This document shows positions 53,804 through 62,327 of a stretch of DNA of 64,000 nucleotides, piece after piece (position 1 is the first letter of the stretch; each line of letters starts with the position of its first letter). The stretch comes from an uncultured Draconibacterium sp. (GTDB lineage: Bacteria; Bacteroidota; Bacteroidia; Bacteroidales; Prolixibacteraceae), in the NCBI RefSeq assembly GCF_963677565.1, contig NZ_OY781981.1, positions 1,550,001 through 1,614,000 of the forward strand, given 5' to 3'. The position numbers were made by a program, and so were the translations under genes. Under the pieces are notes generated by a model, which searched no databases, was not told the DNA's origin, and saw only the letters and a list, made by a program, of their open reading frames with translations.

Positions 53804-53925
53804 GTGTTTAAATTATAATTCCGTTTCCGGCCGGGTATTGGCACCTTTTTATCCGTCGGTTGGCGGACAAGGTTGCCAGAGTTTCGCAGAGCCCGATCTC
53901 TCCACTCTTCTGTATAACCAAACAC
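53804..53925 (-). ncRNA. SAM-I (S-box) riboswitch
   Basis: Read on the minus strand, the RNA has the S-box core: AGAGTGGAGAGATCGGGCTC, then GCGAAACTCTGGCAACC, then AAGGTGCCAATACCCGG. P1 forms from GUGUUUGGUUAUA (5', at 53925) and UAUAAUUUAAACAC (3', ending 53804) with one bulge. P3 is ACCUUgUCCG with CGGAUAAAAAGGU. P4 ends in a CCG-GAAA-CGG tetraloop hairpin. SAM binding would lower expression of the homocysteine/methionine operon. Downstream, GCGGUUCUAACCGC (about 53717-53730) is a possible weak terminator in the leader. A 72-codon open frame here (53707-53925) is an artefact of the RNA. Confidence 0.93.
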
Positions 53926-53951
53926 CCTTATTGAAAGAATATTTGATGCAG

Positions 53952-53981
53952 CAAAGATAGTTGATTTTGTGATTTGACAAA
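53952..53981 (-). promoter_or_regulatory. promoter of the SAM-regulated methionine operon
   Basis: On the minus strand TTTG (53981-53978) and TATCTTTG (53959-53952) are 18 bases apart, a full match to the Bacteroidota TTTG-N~19-TAnnTTTG promoter. The predicted start lies near 53945, about 20 bases before the riboswitch P1, which supports both calls. The leader before DUF39 would be about 340 bases. Confidence 0.85.
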
Positions 53982-54045
53982 TAAAGCAGAACTTTAGTTA
54001 AATAATTAAAGATATTTTGAACAATTATTTAAAGAAAAGAGTGAA

Positions 54046-54606
54046 ATGGAAAATAGAATCTTACCCTTATTATTACTAATTTTTTGTGTCGCCTGTTCTT
54101 CGAAATTGGATAAGGAAACGTATGAAAAGTACCGAAACAGCGGGCAGGAAATTACTGCCAATGTGCAGGCAGTACTTTTAAGTAATGTCGGGAAGGCCAT
54201 TCAAACCGGAGGACCGGAATATGCCGTTGAGTTTTGTAACCTGGAAGCCGAATCGATTGTAGATAGTTTAAATGGCGAATTTGACTGCAACATTTCAAGG
54301 GTTTCGGCTAAAAACCGTAATCCAAATAATGCTTTGCAAACCGAGCAGGAAAAACAAATGTGGCAACTTTTTGCGGAACAACCACTGGCTGACACGCTTG
54401 TAGAAAGTGGCAACAACTTGATTTACTACAAACCAATAAGAACAGGAATGCCGGCCTGTTTAAAGTGCCATGGAAATACATCGACAGATATAAACGCAGC
54501 TACAAAAGCAAAACTTGAAGAATTATATCCGGACGATCTGGCAACGGGATATCAGCTAAATGATTTTAGGGGATTGTGGAAAGTAGAGTTTGCAAAAGCG
54601 AAGTAA
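54046..54606 (+). CDS. DUF3365 (Tll0287-like) haem-binding lipoprotein
   Basis: This 186-residue lipoprotein (LLLIFCVACSS, lipid C17) has a DUF3365 domain with the c-type haem motif CLKCHGN near residue 146. Tll0287-like proteins are haem-containing PAS-like sensors that bind a single haem c, thought to sense redox state or gases. There is no kinase or output domain here, so it may be an electron carrier or the sensing part of a separate system. It is divergent from the methionine operon, with 440 bases between that hold the riboswitch, its promoter and leader. Confidence 0.85.
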   Translation: MENRILPLLLLIFCVACSSKLDKETYEKYRNSGQEITANVQAVLLSNVGKAIQTGGPEYAVEFCNLEAESIVDSLNGEFDCNISRVSAKNRNPNNALQTEQEKQMWQLFAEQPLADTLVESGNNLIYYKPIRTGMPACLKCHGNTSTDINAATKAKLEELYPDDLATGYQLNDFRGLWKVEFAKAK

Positions 54607-54622
54607 CTGCTATAAAAGACAA

Positions 54623-54648
54623 CAGGCATCTCACAATGGAAATGCCTG
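54623..54648. terminator. short hairpin between DUF3365 and GH3 genes
   Basis: CAGGCAT (54623-54629) pairs with ATGCCTG (54642-54648), 17 bases after the DUF3365 stop. The flanking T content is poor on the plus side (CTTCT) and modest on the minus side (TTGTCTTTT), so a bidirectional but weak terminator is suggested. Confidence 0.4.
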
Positions 54649-54702
54649 CTTCTGAAAGTTAGCGATCGATGTTTTCAGGTCTCTTAATCGCTCAAAATCA
54701 AA

Positions 54703-56943
54703 TTATTTTATAACAAATGTGTCTTGTAATCCTTCATCCGAATTTGGACCTACCCAAATATAAAAATCACCGGGTTCAATCACATATTCTTTGCCGTTAA
54801 AAAATTGAAGATCATCAGCTTTTAACTCAAAGTTAACCGTTTTTATGTTACCTGGTTTCAAATTTATCTTTTTAAAACCTTTTAGTTCTTTTATTGGTCG
54901 TGTAATACTTCCCACTTTGTCGCGAATGTAAAGCTGAACAATCTCTTCGGCTTCGTAATTCCCAACATTTTTGATCTCGGCAGAAACGGTTATTGTGCCG
55001 TCAGTCGACATTTCATGAGACGAAAGTTTTAGGTTCCCGTATTCAAATTCGGTATAGCTCAAACCAAAACCAAACGGCAGAAGTGGAGTGATTCCGTAGT
55101 CGATATGCATTGATTTAAATCCAAGTGAAAGTTGTTTTGAATCGCGCGGAATATCGTCAATATAAGTTACATCATTTTCGGTTGCAGGGCGGCCGGTGTT
55201 TTTACGATAATAATAAAACGGAATCTGTCCTGCGCCTTTTACAAAAGTTACCGGTAATTTTCCCGATGGCGAGTAGTCGCCAAAAACAAGATCGGCAATT
55301 GCCGGTCCGGCCATTGTTCCCGGATGCCAGGCATAAAGCACTGCATCGGCCATGTCCATTTCGGCTCCAATTCCCAATGGTCTTCCGGCCATAACCACCA
55401 AAATAAGCGGTTTACCTGTTTTCTTGAGTTCCGTAATTAGTTCGGTTTGAACACCCGGCAGATCAATGATTCCGCGTGCATTTGCTTCGCCTGAAAGAAT
55501 TGACTCTTCGCCTGCAAAGAATAGGATGGCGTCAGAACGTTTTGCTGCAGCAACCGCCTTTGCAAATCCTGTTGTTGATTTATCGCGACTGTATTCCAAT
55601 CCTGCAACGTAATTCATTCTGTTGCCGAGAATTTCACCAAAAGCTTCTTTCGGAGTTGTCGAGTCTTCACCTTGACCATCGAAAATCCAGGTTCCCAGCT
55701 GATCGCGTGCTGCATCAGACAGCGGGCCGATTACTGCCAGTGAGCCAATATTTTTTGAGATAGGCAGCGTATTTCCTTTGTTTTTAAGCAGTACCATACT
55801 TTTTCGGGCGGCTTCGCGCGAAACCTCAAGGTGCGACGGCGCTAAAATTGTGTCGGTTGAAACGTGGTTGTCGTATGGTTTCTCGAATAATCCCATTTCC
55901 AGTTTAACACGTAGAATATTGCCAACATATTTGTCGATCATATTTTCGGTGATCACGCCTTCTTCAATTAAAGTTTTCAAATTATCGACATAGCAAGTTG
56001 TTGCCATTTCCATGTCGACACCGGCTTTTGCTGCAATTTCAGCGGCTTGCTTTTTATCGGCGGCATATCCGTGGTTGATCATTTCCTCAATCGATCCCCA
56101 GTCGCTAACAACCATTCCTTTGTAATCCCACTCATCGCGCAAAATATGTTTAAGCGTAAATTCATTTCCCGAAGTTGGTACTCCGTTCAAATCGTTAAAT
56201 GCCGACATGAATGTTAGCACTCCGGCATCAGCCGCCGCCTTAAACGGGCGAAGATGTACGTTGCGCAACAACGGTTCGGGTATGTAAGTGGTATTGTAAT
56301 CGCGACCGGCTTCCGACATTCCGTAACCAACAAAGTGCTTAGCACAGGCGGCTACTGCTGTTGGATCACTTAAATCGCCCTGAATTCCCTTTACCATAGC
56401 TGCTGCAAATTCAGAAGTAAGCAACGGATCTTCTCCACAACTTTCTGCAATTCTTCCCCAGCGTGGATCCCAGGCAACATCCATCATCGGAGCGAATGTC
56501 CAGTTAATTCCCATCGATGAGGCTTCAATGGACGAAATCCGCATTGCTTTTTCAGCCAGCTCCGGCTCCCACGATGAAGCCATTCCAAGTGGAATTGGGA
56601 AGATGGTGCGAAATCCGTGGATAACATCGCGTCCGAAAAGTAGAGGAATTCCATGTTTGCTTTCTTCAAGAGCCACACGTTGGTATTCCGCTATTCGGTC
56701 GGCTCCAACCATATTCAGAAATGATCCAACCTTTCCTTCTCTGATGGCTTGTTTTGTAGCTTCTTCATCGCCAAAAAAACCATCGTTAACCTGTTGCATC
56801 TGACCGATTTTTTCCTCAAGCGTCATCTCGCTTAACAGGCTATTTATTTTTTGCTCAACAGGATCAGCCTTGTCGGTTGAATTCGCTGCACAGCCGGTCA
56901 ACAGCCCAACTCCTGCAATAAATGATAAAATTCGAATCTTCAT
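54703..56943 (-). CDS. bglX: GH3 beta-glucosidase, lipoprotein
   Basis: This 746-residue lipoprotein (SFIAGVGLLTGC, C18) of the GH3 family would release glucose from beta-glucan oligosaccharides in the periplasm. The catalytic aspartate is D281 in MVVSDWGSIEEM. The N-terminal barrel (about 30-380) has GRDVIHGFRTIFPIPLG and CAKHFVGYG. The middle sandwich domain has DAVLYAWHPGTMAGPAIADL, and a fibronectin III-like domain (about 650-746) ends the protein, as in BglX. It is the last gene of the PUL, 16 bases after the first GH16 gene. Confidence 0.93.
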   Translation of the reverse strand: MKIRILSFIAGVGLLTGCAANSTDKADPVEQKINSLLSEMTLEEKIGQMQQVNDGFFGDEEATKQAIREGKVGSFLNMVGADRIAEYQRVALEESKHGIPLLFGRDVIHGFRTIFPIPLGMASSWEPELAEKAMRISSIEASSMGINWTFAPMMDVAWDPRWGRIAESCGEDPLLTSEFAAAMVKGIQGDLSDPTAVAACAKHFVGYGMSEAGRDYNTTYIPEPLLRNVHLRPFKAAADAGVLTFMSAFNDLNGVPTSGNEFTLKHILRDEWDYKGMVVSDWGSIEEMINHGYAADKKQAAEIAAKAGVDMEMATTCYVDNLKTLIEEGVITENMIDKYVGNILRVKLEMGLFEKPYDNHVSTDTILAPSHLEVSREAARKSMVLLKNKGNTLPISKNIGSLAVIGPLSDAARDQLGTWIFDGQGEDSTTPKEAFGEILGNRMNYVAGLEYSRDKSTTGFAKAVAAAKRSDAILFFAGEESILSGEANARGIIDLPGVQTELITELKKTGKPLILVVMAGRPLGIGAEMDMADAVLYAWHPGTMAGPAIADLVFGDYSPSGKLPVTFVKGAGQIPFYYYRKNTGRPATENDVTYIDDIPRDSKQLSLGFKSMHIDYGITPLLPFGFGLSYTEFEYGNLKLSSHEMSTDGTITVSAEIKNVGNYEAEEIVQLYIRDKVGSITRPIKELKGFKKINLKPGNIKTVNFELKADDLQFFNGKEYVIEPGDFYIWVGPNSDEGLQDTFVIK

Positions 56944-56959
56944 TTTACTATATTTTGTT

Positions 56960-58291
56960 TTACATTTCCTGATATACGCGAACGTAATCTACTTCCATTG
57001 TTTGAGGGAAGATGGAATTGTCGATGCCCTGAGCACCGCCCCAGTTGCCACCAACTGCCACATTCAGGATAAAGAATTGAGGTTTATCAAATGGCCAGTT
57101 GTCATCGGTTTTATTTGAGGGGGCATAACGGTGTGTCACATTTTCTGGTGAATCAGTATAGAATACCATTTCTTTTTCGGTCCAGAATAAACCGTAAACA
57201 TGGAATTCTTCTTCTGCCGTTTCAAGCGTTTTCTTACTGCCATCTCCATTTCCGGCATAACCCGCCGGAGTGTGTACTGTTGCATGAACGGTGTTGGGTT
57301 CATAACCCACATATTCCATAATATCAATTTCGCCACAAGCCGGCCAGCCTGCATCGCCAATGTTGGCACCAAGCATCCATATTGCGGGCCAGATTCCTCT
57401 GCCCGAAGGCAATTTGGCTCGTATTTCCATGCGTCCGTAGGTAAATTCTTTTTTACCACTGCTAATCATGCGCGTTGAAGTGTATGATCCGGCAACCTGA
57501 TCGTCATTTATTTTTTCTGCCGTAATAGTCAAAATGCCATCCTCAACCGTTGCATTATCTCCGTTGGTATAATTTTGCAGTTCGTTGTTTCCCCAGCCTC
57601 CTGCACCGGTTTCAAAAGTCCAGTTGTCGGTATTTACTTCGTTTCCTTCGAAATTTTCTTCCCAAACCAGTTCCAAGCTCGAGAAGTAGTCGGGATCGTC
57701 GTCGGCGATGGTAATGTTTTTTATTGAAGAAAAGGTATCTCCATTTTTGGTAATTACGAGTTCGATTTTGAATGTTCCAGAATAAGGGAAGTAAGCCACT
57801 GTATTGGTCTCGTCAGTAACTATTTTATTGCGGAATTCCCATTGAAAAGAATCATAATCGCCCTCGGATGTATTTTCAAGATTGATTCGGTTTGGATTGG
57901 TGGCATCAGGTTCTGCCGTAAAACTGATGGCAAAATCGGTAGTTTCAATATTTACTTTTTTCGAAGTTGATTTTTGTTCCCCTTCAAGACCCATCACCAA
58001 TAAATTAACATCGTAATCTCCGGCTACCGGGTAGTAAACATCGTATGATTGTGTTTTGGATGTTGTTGATTCGGTTTCTCCGTTACCAAAATTCCAGTTC
58101 AATCTTAAGTAATCACCTTGCGATTCGTTGGTAAACCGAACATTGTTGTCATCAATAAATGAATACGAAAAATCAGCAGTAAAACCTGCATCTGTTCCAT
58201 CTTCGCTGCACCCGTTTAGTGGAGCCATGAGGATAAGAAAAGCCAGTAAAAATGGCCAGTTCTGTTTTTGTCTGTCGAATGATTTAAGCAT
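56960..58291 (-). CDS. GH16 beta-glucanase lipoprotein with two PKD domains
   Basis: This 443-residue lipoprotein (LILMAPLNGC) carries two PKD-like domains (about 35-118 and 118-200, each with the RLNWNFGNG or SFQWEF type motif) and a GH16 catalytic domain (about 205-443). The catalytic residues lie in GEIDIMEYVG: E321 (nucleophile), D323 and E326 (acid/base). The sequence around WPAIWMLGANIG and the bulged E.D.ME form is that of laminarinase/beta-1,3-glucanases. It is likely on the cell surface and makes oligosaccharides for SusCD uptake. Confidence 0.92.
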   Translation of the reverse strand: MLKSFDRQKQNWPFLLAFLILMAPLNGCSEDGTDAGFTADFSYSFIDDNNVRFTNESQGDYLRLNWNFGNGETESTTSKTQSYDVYYPVAGDYDVNLLVMGLEGEQKSTSKKVNIETTDFAISFTAEPDATNPNRINLENTSEGDYDSFQWEFRNKIVTDETNTVAYFPYSGTFKIELVITKNGDTFSSIKNITIADDDPDYFSSLELVWEENFEGNEVNTDNWTFETGAGGWGNNELQNYTNGDNATVEDGILTITAEKINDDQVAGSYTSTRMISSGKKEFTYGRMEIRAKLPSGRGIWPAIWMLGANIGDAGWPACGEIDIMEYVGYEPNTVHATVHTPAGYAGNGDGSKKTLETAEEEFHVYGLFWTEKEMVFYTDSPENVTHRYAPSNKTDDNWPFDKPQFFILNVAVGGNWGGAQGIDNSIFPQTMEVDYVRVYQEM

Positions 58292-58300
58292 ATTTTTTTC

Positions 58301-59563
58301 TTATTGAATTACTATTTTTTCTGAAAAAGATTGTTGTCCGTTATCGATCAAAATCATGTAAATGCCTTCTTGAAAAGCGGAAGTATTTATTTTTGCTGTA
58401 TTATTGAAAGTGTTCTGCAAAACGGTTTTTCCTGAGATATCAAGAAGTTTGACTTCGTAATCACCCGGTTTTTTTGCGTTAACAGTTAAATTCTCGTTTG
58501 TTGGATTTGGATAAATTTGAAACTCTCGTAATCCCGTTTGGTTAACACCCACATTAATATCCAGTTTATAAACCCGCAGCCAGTCGATAAAAACGGAGCA
58601 GGGAAACTCTGCTTCGTCATTCACCGGGCCTCCATAAGAATAGTCACTTCCGGTAACGCCGGCACTTAAAATCGGGTACATTTTGTGTTCGAAAGGATAC
58701 CATTCATTAAAATGATTAGAGTATTCAGAAGTCCCGACTCTTTTCCCATCTCTGGTTAAAACCGAAGATTGATCTTCGCCGTCTACAGCGTAAGCGCCAC
58801 CATCGTTCAGGTAGTGAATGTGGTAAACATTGTTGTCGATAAAAAATTCCATACGGTCAGCATACCAGTCAATACCATAGGAGTGAAATCCGTAACTTCC
58901 GGCATTCGAATCGTTTTCATCTGGCGGATAATTTCCATATCCCGGTTCAGCAGGATTCGGTACTTGTTGCGTTTCAAAGCTGTAATAAAATCCCTTGTGT
59001 CCGTGGTTCCACTCAGCCCATTCGTTGTTTTGCCAAAACCAGGCGTAGTGAACGCTGCCGAGATTATGGAAGGGAATAGATCCAACGTATTCCATAATAT
59101 CGATTTCGCCACCTTGTGGCCACATCAAACTGTTCCAACCTTCCGGAATTTCATCTGGCATCATCCAAAATGCAAAGCCTTGTCCCATTTGTTTTACATC
59201 GCGCGGAAATATTCGGGCCACAATACGATGTCCGGGTCCCCACGACTTTTTACCGGCTGTATTCAATCTGCCGCTGGTATAATTTCTATCGATGTAAAAT
59301 TCTTTTCTGGTAGTAATAACCAGGCAACCGTCTTCAGCTCCTGGCACGTCATTGCTGAAACTGATATTTTCTTCGCGGTCGGTGGCACGATCTACCTGGC
59401 CTGTTCCAAAATCTCCGTTTACCCCGGTTCCGGTTTCAATATTCCAGTTTTCGAGGTTAAGCTCTCCGGTATTAAAATTGTCTTCCCACAATAATTCGCC
59501 AACCTGCCCCAAAGTATTCAGGCTTGCGAAAACTATGCATAATATGAAAAGACAAAATCTCAT
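58301..59563 (-). CDS. secreted GH16 glycoside hydrolase with T9SS type A sorting domain
   Basis: This 420-residue protein has a signal peptide (FCLFILCIVFASLNTLG), a GH16 catalytic domain (about 20-330) with E153-x-D155-x-M-E158 in GEIDIMEYVG, and a por-type type IX secretion C-terminal domain (about 345-420, QIYPNPTNENL, KIVIQ end). Its C-terminal domain would send it to the cell surface or outside. Substrate could be laminarin or a related mixed beta-glucan or galactan; the NEWAEWNHGHKGFYY region differs from the partner GH16, so the specificity is likely not the same. Confidence 0.9.
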   Translation of the reverse strand: MRFCLFILCIVFASLNTLGQVGELLWEDNFNTGELNLENWNIETGTGVNGDFGTGQVDRATDREENISFSNDVPGAEDGCLVITTRKEFYIDRNYTSGRLNTAGKKSWGPGHRIVARIFPRDVKQMGQGFAFWMMPDEIPEGWNSLMWPQGGEIDIMEYVGSIPFHNLGSVHYAWFWQNNEWAEWNHGHKGFYYSFETQQVPNPAEPGYGNYPPDENDSNAGSYGFHSYGIDWYADRMEFFIDNNVYHIHYLNDGGAYAVDGEDQSSVLTRDGKRVGTSEYSNHFNEWYPFEHKMYPILSAGVTGSDYSYGGPVNDEAEFPCSVFIDWLRVYKLDINVGVNQTGLREFQIYPNPTNENLTVNAKKPGDYEVKLLDISGKTVLQNTFNNTAKINTSAFQEGIYMILIDNGQQSFSEKIVIQ

Positions 59564-59680
59564 TGGTTTTATATAACTAATTACTTACTGTGGTTATGTT
59601 CTTTCGTTTGTTATGAGTTAGGGCATAAAACTCCCTAAGTATCAATAAAAAGTACTTTTGAAAATAAATAAGGATGTTTA

Positions 59681-59707
59681 AATTGGGGAGAGAAACTCTC
59701 CCCAATT
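59681..59707. promoter_or_regulatory. perfect 12-bp hairpin between PUL segments
   Basis: AATTGGGGAGAG (59681-59692) and CTCTCCCCAATT (59696-59707) pair perfectly around a 3-base loop. The minus-strand sequence after the hairpin is only mildly T-rich (TTTAAACATCC). It lies in the 209-bp gap between the glycan-binding gene and the first GH16 gene. It may be an attenuator or an mRNA-stability element that keeps transport genes more abundant than enzyme genes (inference). Confidence 0.6.
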
Positions 59708-59772
59708 CTAACTAAACTATCAAATAATTAACTGGCTCAACAGCCAATAAATTTTTGAACTTGTATGATATT

Positions 59773-60567
59773 CTATTCTTCTGCTGGTTTGAAAATCCAG
59801 GTCCAGCCGGTAGCCCAGGCAGCATCCGGTACGAAAAGTACCATTCTGTCTTCAGTCAGCTCCACAATATTGAATACTCCGGCATTACCTCCGCCGTCCA
59901 TCGAACCTAATATGTTAGTTCCATCAACGGTTAATGTTTGATTCTCAACATCCAGAACGAAACTTCCGGTTGCAGGGTCGGCATCGGGACCACCGTAGTA
60001 CGTGAAGTTTGCGGCACCATTCAAATCAAAACTCATTCTACCTGCAGCATCGGCCGGAGGGCAGCAATCACCGGCTGCATTCCACCACACTGCCCATGGA
60101 TTGTTTGGATCGGACATAAACCACCATAAACCACCATCAGGTGTAGGACCTCCGTCAAATACCCAGGTTTTTCCTTCTGAGGTATTTTCGCTAACCAAAT
60201 CGTACCAATCCTGTTCCAGCGGCGTATCCAATACGTCAATCTGAACATCAATGGTTTTTTCAAAAAACTCAGCTCCAAGTGTTCCTACAAAAGTGAAAGT
60301 TGAAGTTCCGGGAATCGGATAAACAAGTTCTACTTTGTTTGTTAATGCTATACCTAAATTATAGTTCCAATAACCTGTCACGCCAGGTGTATTCATGCTC
60401 AGTACTATACTGTTTCCTTTGGCTGAGTTTTGGGCTACAACCAGCTCTACTCCATCAACATCAGTACTGTTCTCAAGGAATTTTTCGTCAACAATCGAAT
60501 CGCATGATGATACAAACATCATCATCAATCCAATTAAAAGACTGTATATTATTTGATTTCTTTTCAT
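59773..60567 (-). CDS. PUL surface glycan-binding lipoprotein (SusE/F-position)
   Basis: This 264-residue lipoprotein (LMMMFVSSC, C22) has an N-terminal PKD/Ig-like domain (about 40-115) and a C-terminal domain rich in tryptophan and glycine (GGPTPDGGLWWFMSDP, ATGWTWIF) that fits a carbohydrate-binding beta-sandwich. It sits directly after susD, the usual position for surface glycan-binding proteins. No specific Pfam family is recognised, so the substrate can only be inferred as the beta-glucan handled by the neighbours. Confidence 0.7.
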   Translation of the reverse strand: MKRNQIIYSLLIGLMMMFVSSCDSIVDEKFLENSTDVDGVELVVAQNSAKGNSIVLSMNTPGVTGYWNYNLGIALTNKVELVYPIPGTSTFTFVGTLGAEFFEKTIDVQIDVLDTPLEQDWYDLVSENTSEGKTWVFDGGPTPDGGLWWFMSDPNNPWAVWWNAAGDCCPPADAAGRMSFDLNGAANFTYYGGPDADPATGSFVLDVENQTLTVDGTNILGSMDGGGNAGVFNIVELTEDRMVLFVPDAAWATGWTWIFKPAEE

Positions 60568-60590
60568 CTCTTTTAGCTATTAAAATTAGA

Positions 60591-62318
60591 TTATTCCCAT
60601 CCAGGGTTTTGTTCATAAGCACCGTTTGCCAATCGCATTTCGGTTTCAGGAATCGGAACCAGTCCTTTGGTTTCCGGGCGGTAATTAACGCTGTATTTGG
60701 CGTCAGATCCAGAGTTTCTCACATCAATAACTTCGTCAAATGCTGTATTAACATCGCCCCATCTCACAAGGTCGAACCAACGCAATGCTTCAAAAGCTAA
60801 TTCATGCATTCTTTCTTCTTTCAGTGCGTCAAGCGAATAAGCTACAGGCTCTAATCCAGCTCTAGCTCTTACAGCGTTCATTCCATCTGCAGTTCCTGAA
60901 ATTTCTGAATGCATTAATAATACATCGGCGTAGCGCATAAAAATGAAATCCTGTGCGTGCATTAACTGCATATCGGTATTTCCCCAGCCGTACAATTGAA
61001 CGAACATACCAACATTTGCCTGGTCTTCAGTATCCCAGTATTGAATGGCAGTATATTTCTTGTTGAAAAAGCCTGTTTCGTGATCACCTTTATCTCCAAC
61101 ATAGTCACCGGTTCCCTGATCTGCCTGACCAACCTGAAGGATCGAACCCAATTTTCTTGGATCGTTATCATCCCATCCGGTAAATAATCTTGGATTTACA
61201 GTACACCATCCCCAGCCTTGACCAAATGGCACTAAAGAGTTATCTCTAAGGCCTGTGAATAAAGCAAGTCTGTTGGTGTAAATATTTCCGTTTGACCATC
61301 CCCAGTCGCCAAAAGAGAATCGTTGTACAAACATAGATTCATTATTTCCGCGACCAAATGTAGGAGTATGACCATCCTGACCAACCCACGAAAGATCGTT
61401 TTGATGTGCCCATGGTAATACGGTTGTATCGTTGGCTGCAATGTTCACGTACGAATAAGGCCACAGGTTTCTGAAATCATCAACAAGTCCGTAACCGCTG
61501 TTATTCATACAGTCTTCCAAATGGCTCTGTACATCTGATGCTGACAACGAACCGCCGTCAACAAGAGGTAATGTAGTAGTAGACTGACCTTCAATATTGG
61601 TCATGTAACCGGTATAGAACAAATAAACTCTGGCCAGATATGCTTCTGCTACCCATTTATTTGCATGGCCGTAATCTGATTCAGGGATATTCTGAAATGC
61701 AACTGAAGGCATTGTTTCGATAGCAAGTTTCAGATCGGACGCAATTTGTGCAAAAGTCTCTGTATAAGTGGCTCTTGGAACATCACGTGGCGCATCAAAC
61801 GTAACAATCAAAGGTACACCACCAAAAAATTTCGCCAATCTGAAATAATAGAATGCACGCATAAACAGTGCTTCGCCAATGGCCTGATCTTTAAAATTCT
61901 GAGCTTCTTCAGGACTGCTGAAAAATGTTGAAAAGTCAGCTTCTGCTGTTTTCTCGATAATTGCAGTTGCCCTGGAAATACCATTGTAGCATTGTACCCA
62001 CATATCTCTGTAAGTATCCTCTGCCGGATCTTCAAAATTATCAACCCATTTTGCCGATTTATCATCAGCACCACCGCCACCAAGCATTAAATCAGACATT
62101 AAACTTGCTGCAACCGATTCGTTACTGTGTACATTAGGTGTGTAGATTGCATTGTAAACCCCTGCCATTGCCTCCTTAATGTCCTGAGGAGTACTGTAAA
62201 AGGTTTCTAAACTTTTTCCGTATAGATTATCTGTATCCAGATAATCCTGACTACAACTCGTTGCAAGAACAAGGCCTGCAATGAATGTTATATATATTAG
62301 TTTTTTCATTATCATCAT
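60591..62318 (-). CDS. susD: SusD/RagB family nutrient-binding lipoprotein
   Basis: This 575-residue outer-membrane lipoprotein (LVLATSC, C22) has the SusD-like N-terminal part (about 30-240, with GEALFMRAFYYFRLAKFFGGVPL) and the RagB C-terminal part (about 330-575, ending YEQNPGWE). It covers the SusC transporter and binds the glycan at the cell surface. The sequence VRARAGL and ELAFEALRWFDLVRWGD near the C-terminus is typical. It is 9 bases after susC, and cotranscribed. Confidence 0.95.
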   Translation of the reverse strand: MMIMKKLIYITFIAGLVLATSCSQDYLDTDNLYGKSLETFYSTPQDIKEAMAGVYNAIYTPNVHSNESVAASLMSDLMLGGGGADDKSAKWVDNFEDPAEDTYRDMWVQCYNGISRATAIIEKTAEADFSTFFSSPEEAQNFKDQAIGEALFMRAFYYFRLAKFFGGVPLIVTFDAPRDVPRATYTETFAQIASDLKLAIETMPSVAFQNIPESDYGHANKWVAEAYLARVYLFYTGYMTNIEGQSTTTLPLVDGGSLSASDVQSHLEDCMNNSGYGLVDDFRNLWPYSYVNIAANDTTVLPWAHQNDLSWVGQDGHTPTFGRGNNESMFVQRFSFGDWGWSNGNIYTNRLALFTGLRDNSLVPFGQGWGWCTVNPRLFTGWDDNDPRKLGSILQVGQADQGTGDYVGDKGDHETGFFNKKYTAIQYWDTEDQANVGMFVQLYGWGNTDMQLMHAQDFIFMRYADVLLMHSEISGTADGMNAVRARAGLEPVAYSLDALKEERMHELAFEALRWFDLVRWGDVNTAFDEVIDVRNSGSDAKYSVNYRPETKGLVPIPETEMRLANGAYEQNPGWE

Positions 62319-62327
62319 TTTTTAGAA

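Noticed and set aside
53707..53925. 72-codon minus-strand open frame before the DUF39 gene
   Set aside because: It covers the SAM-I riboswitch aptamer and its leader; the RNA structure explains the sequence.
58769..59494. 241-codon plus-strand open frame opposite the second GH16 gene
   Set aside because: It is antisense to a clearly coding GH16 domain with catalytic motif; shadow frame.
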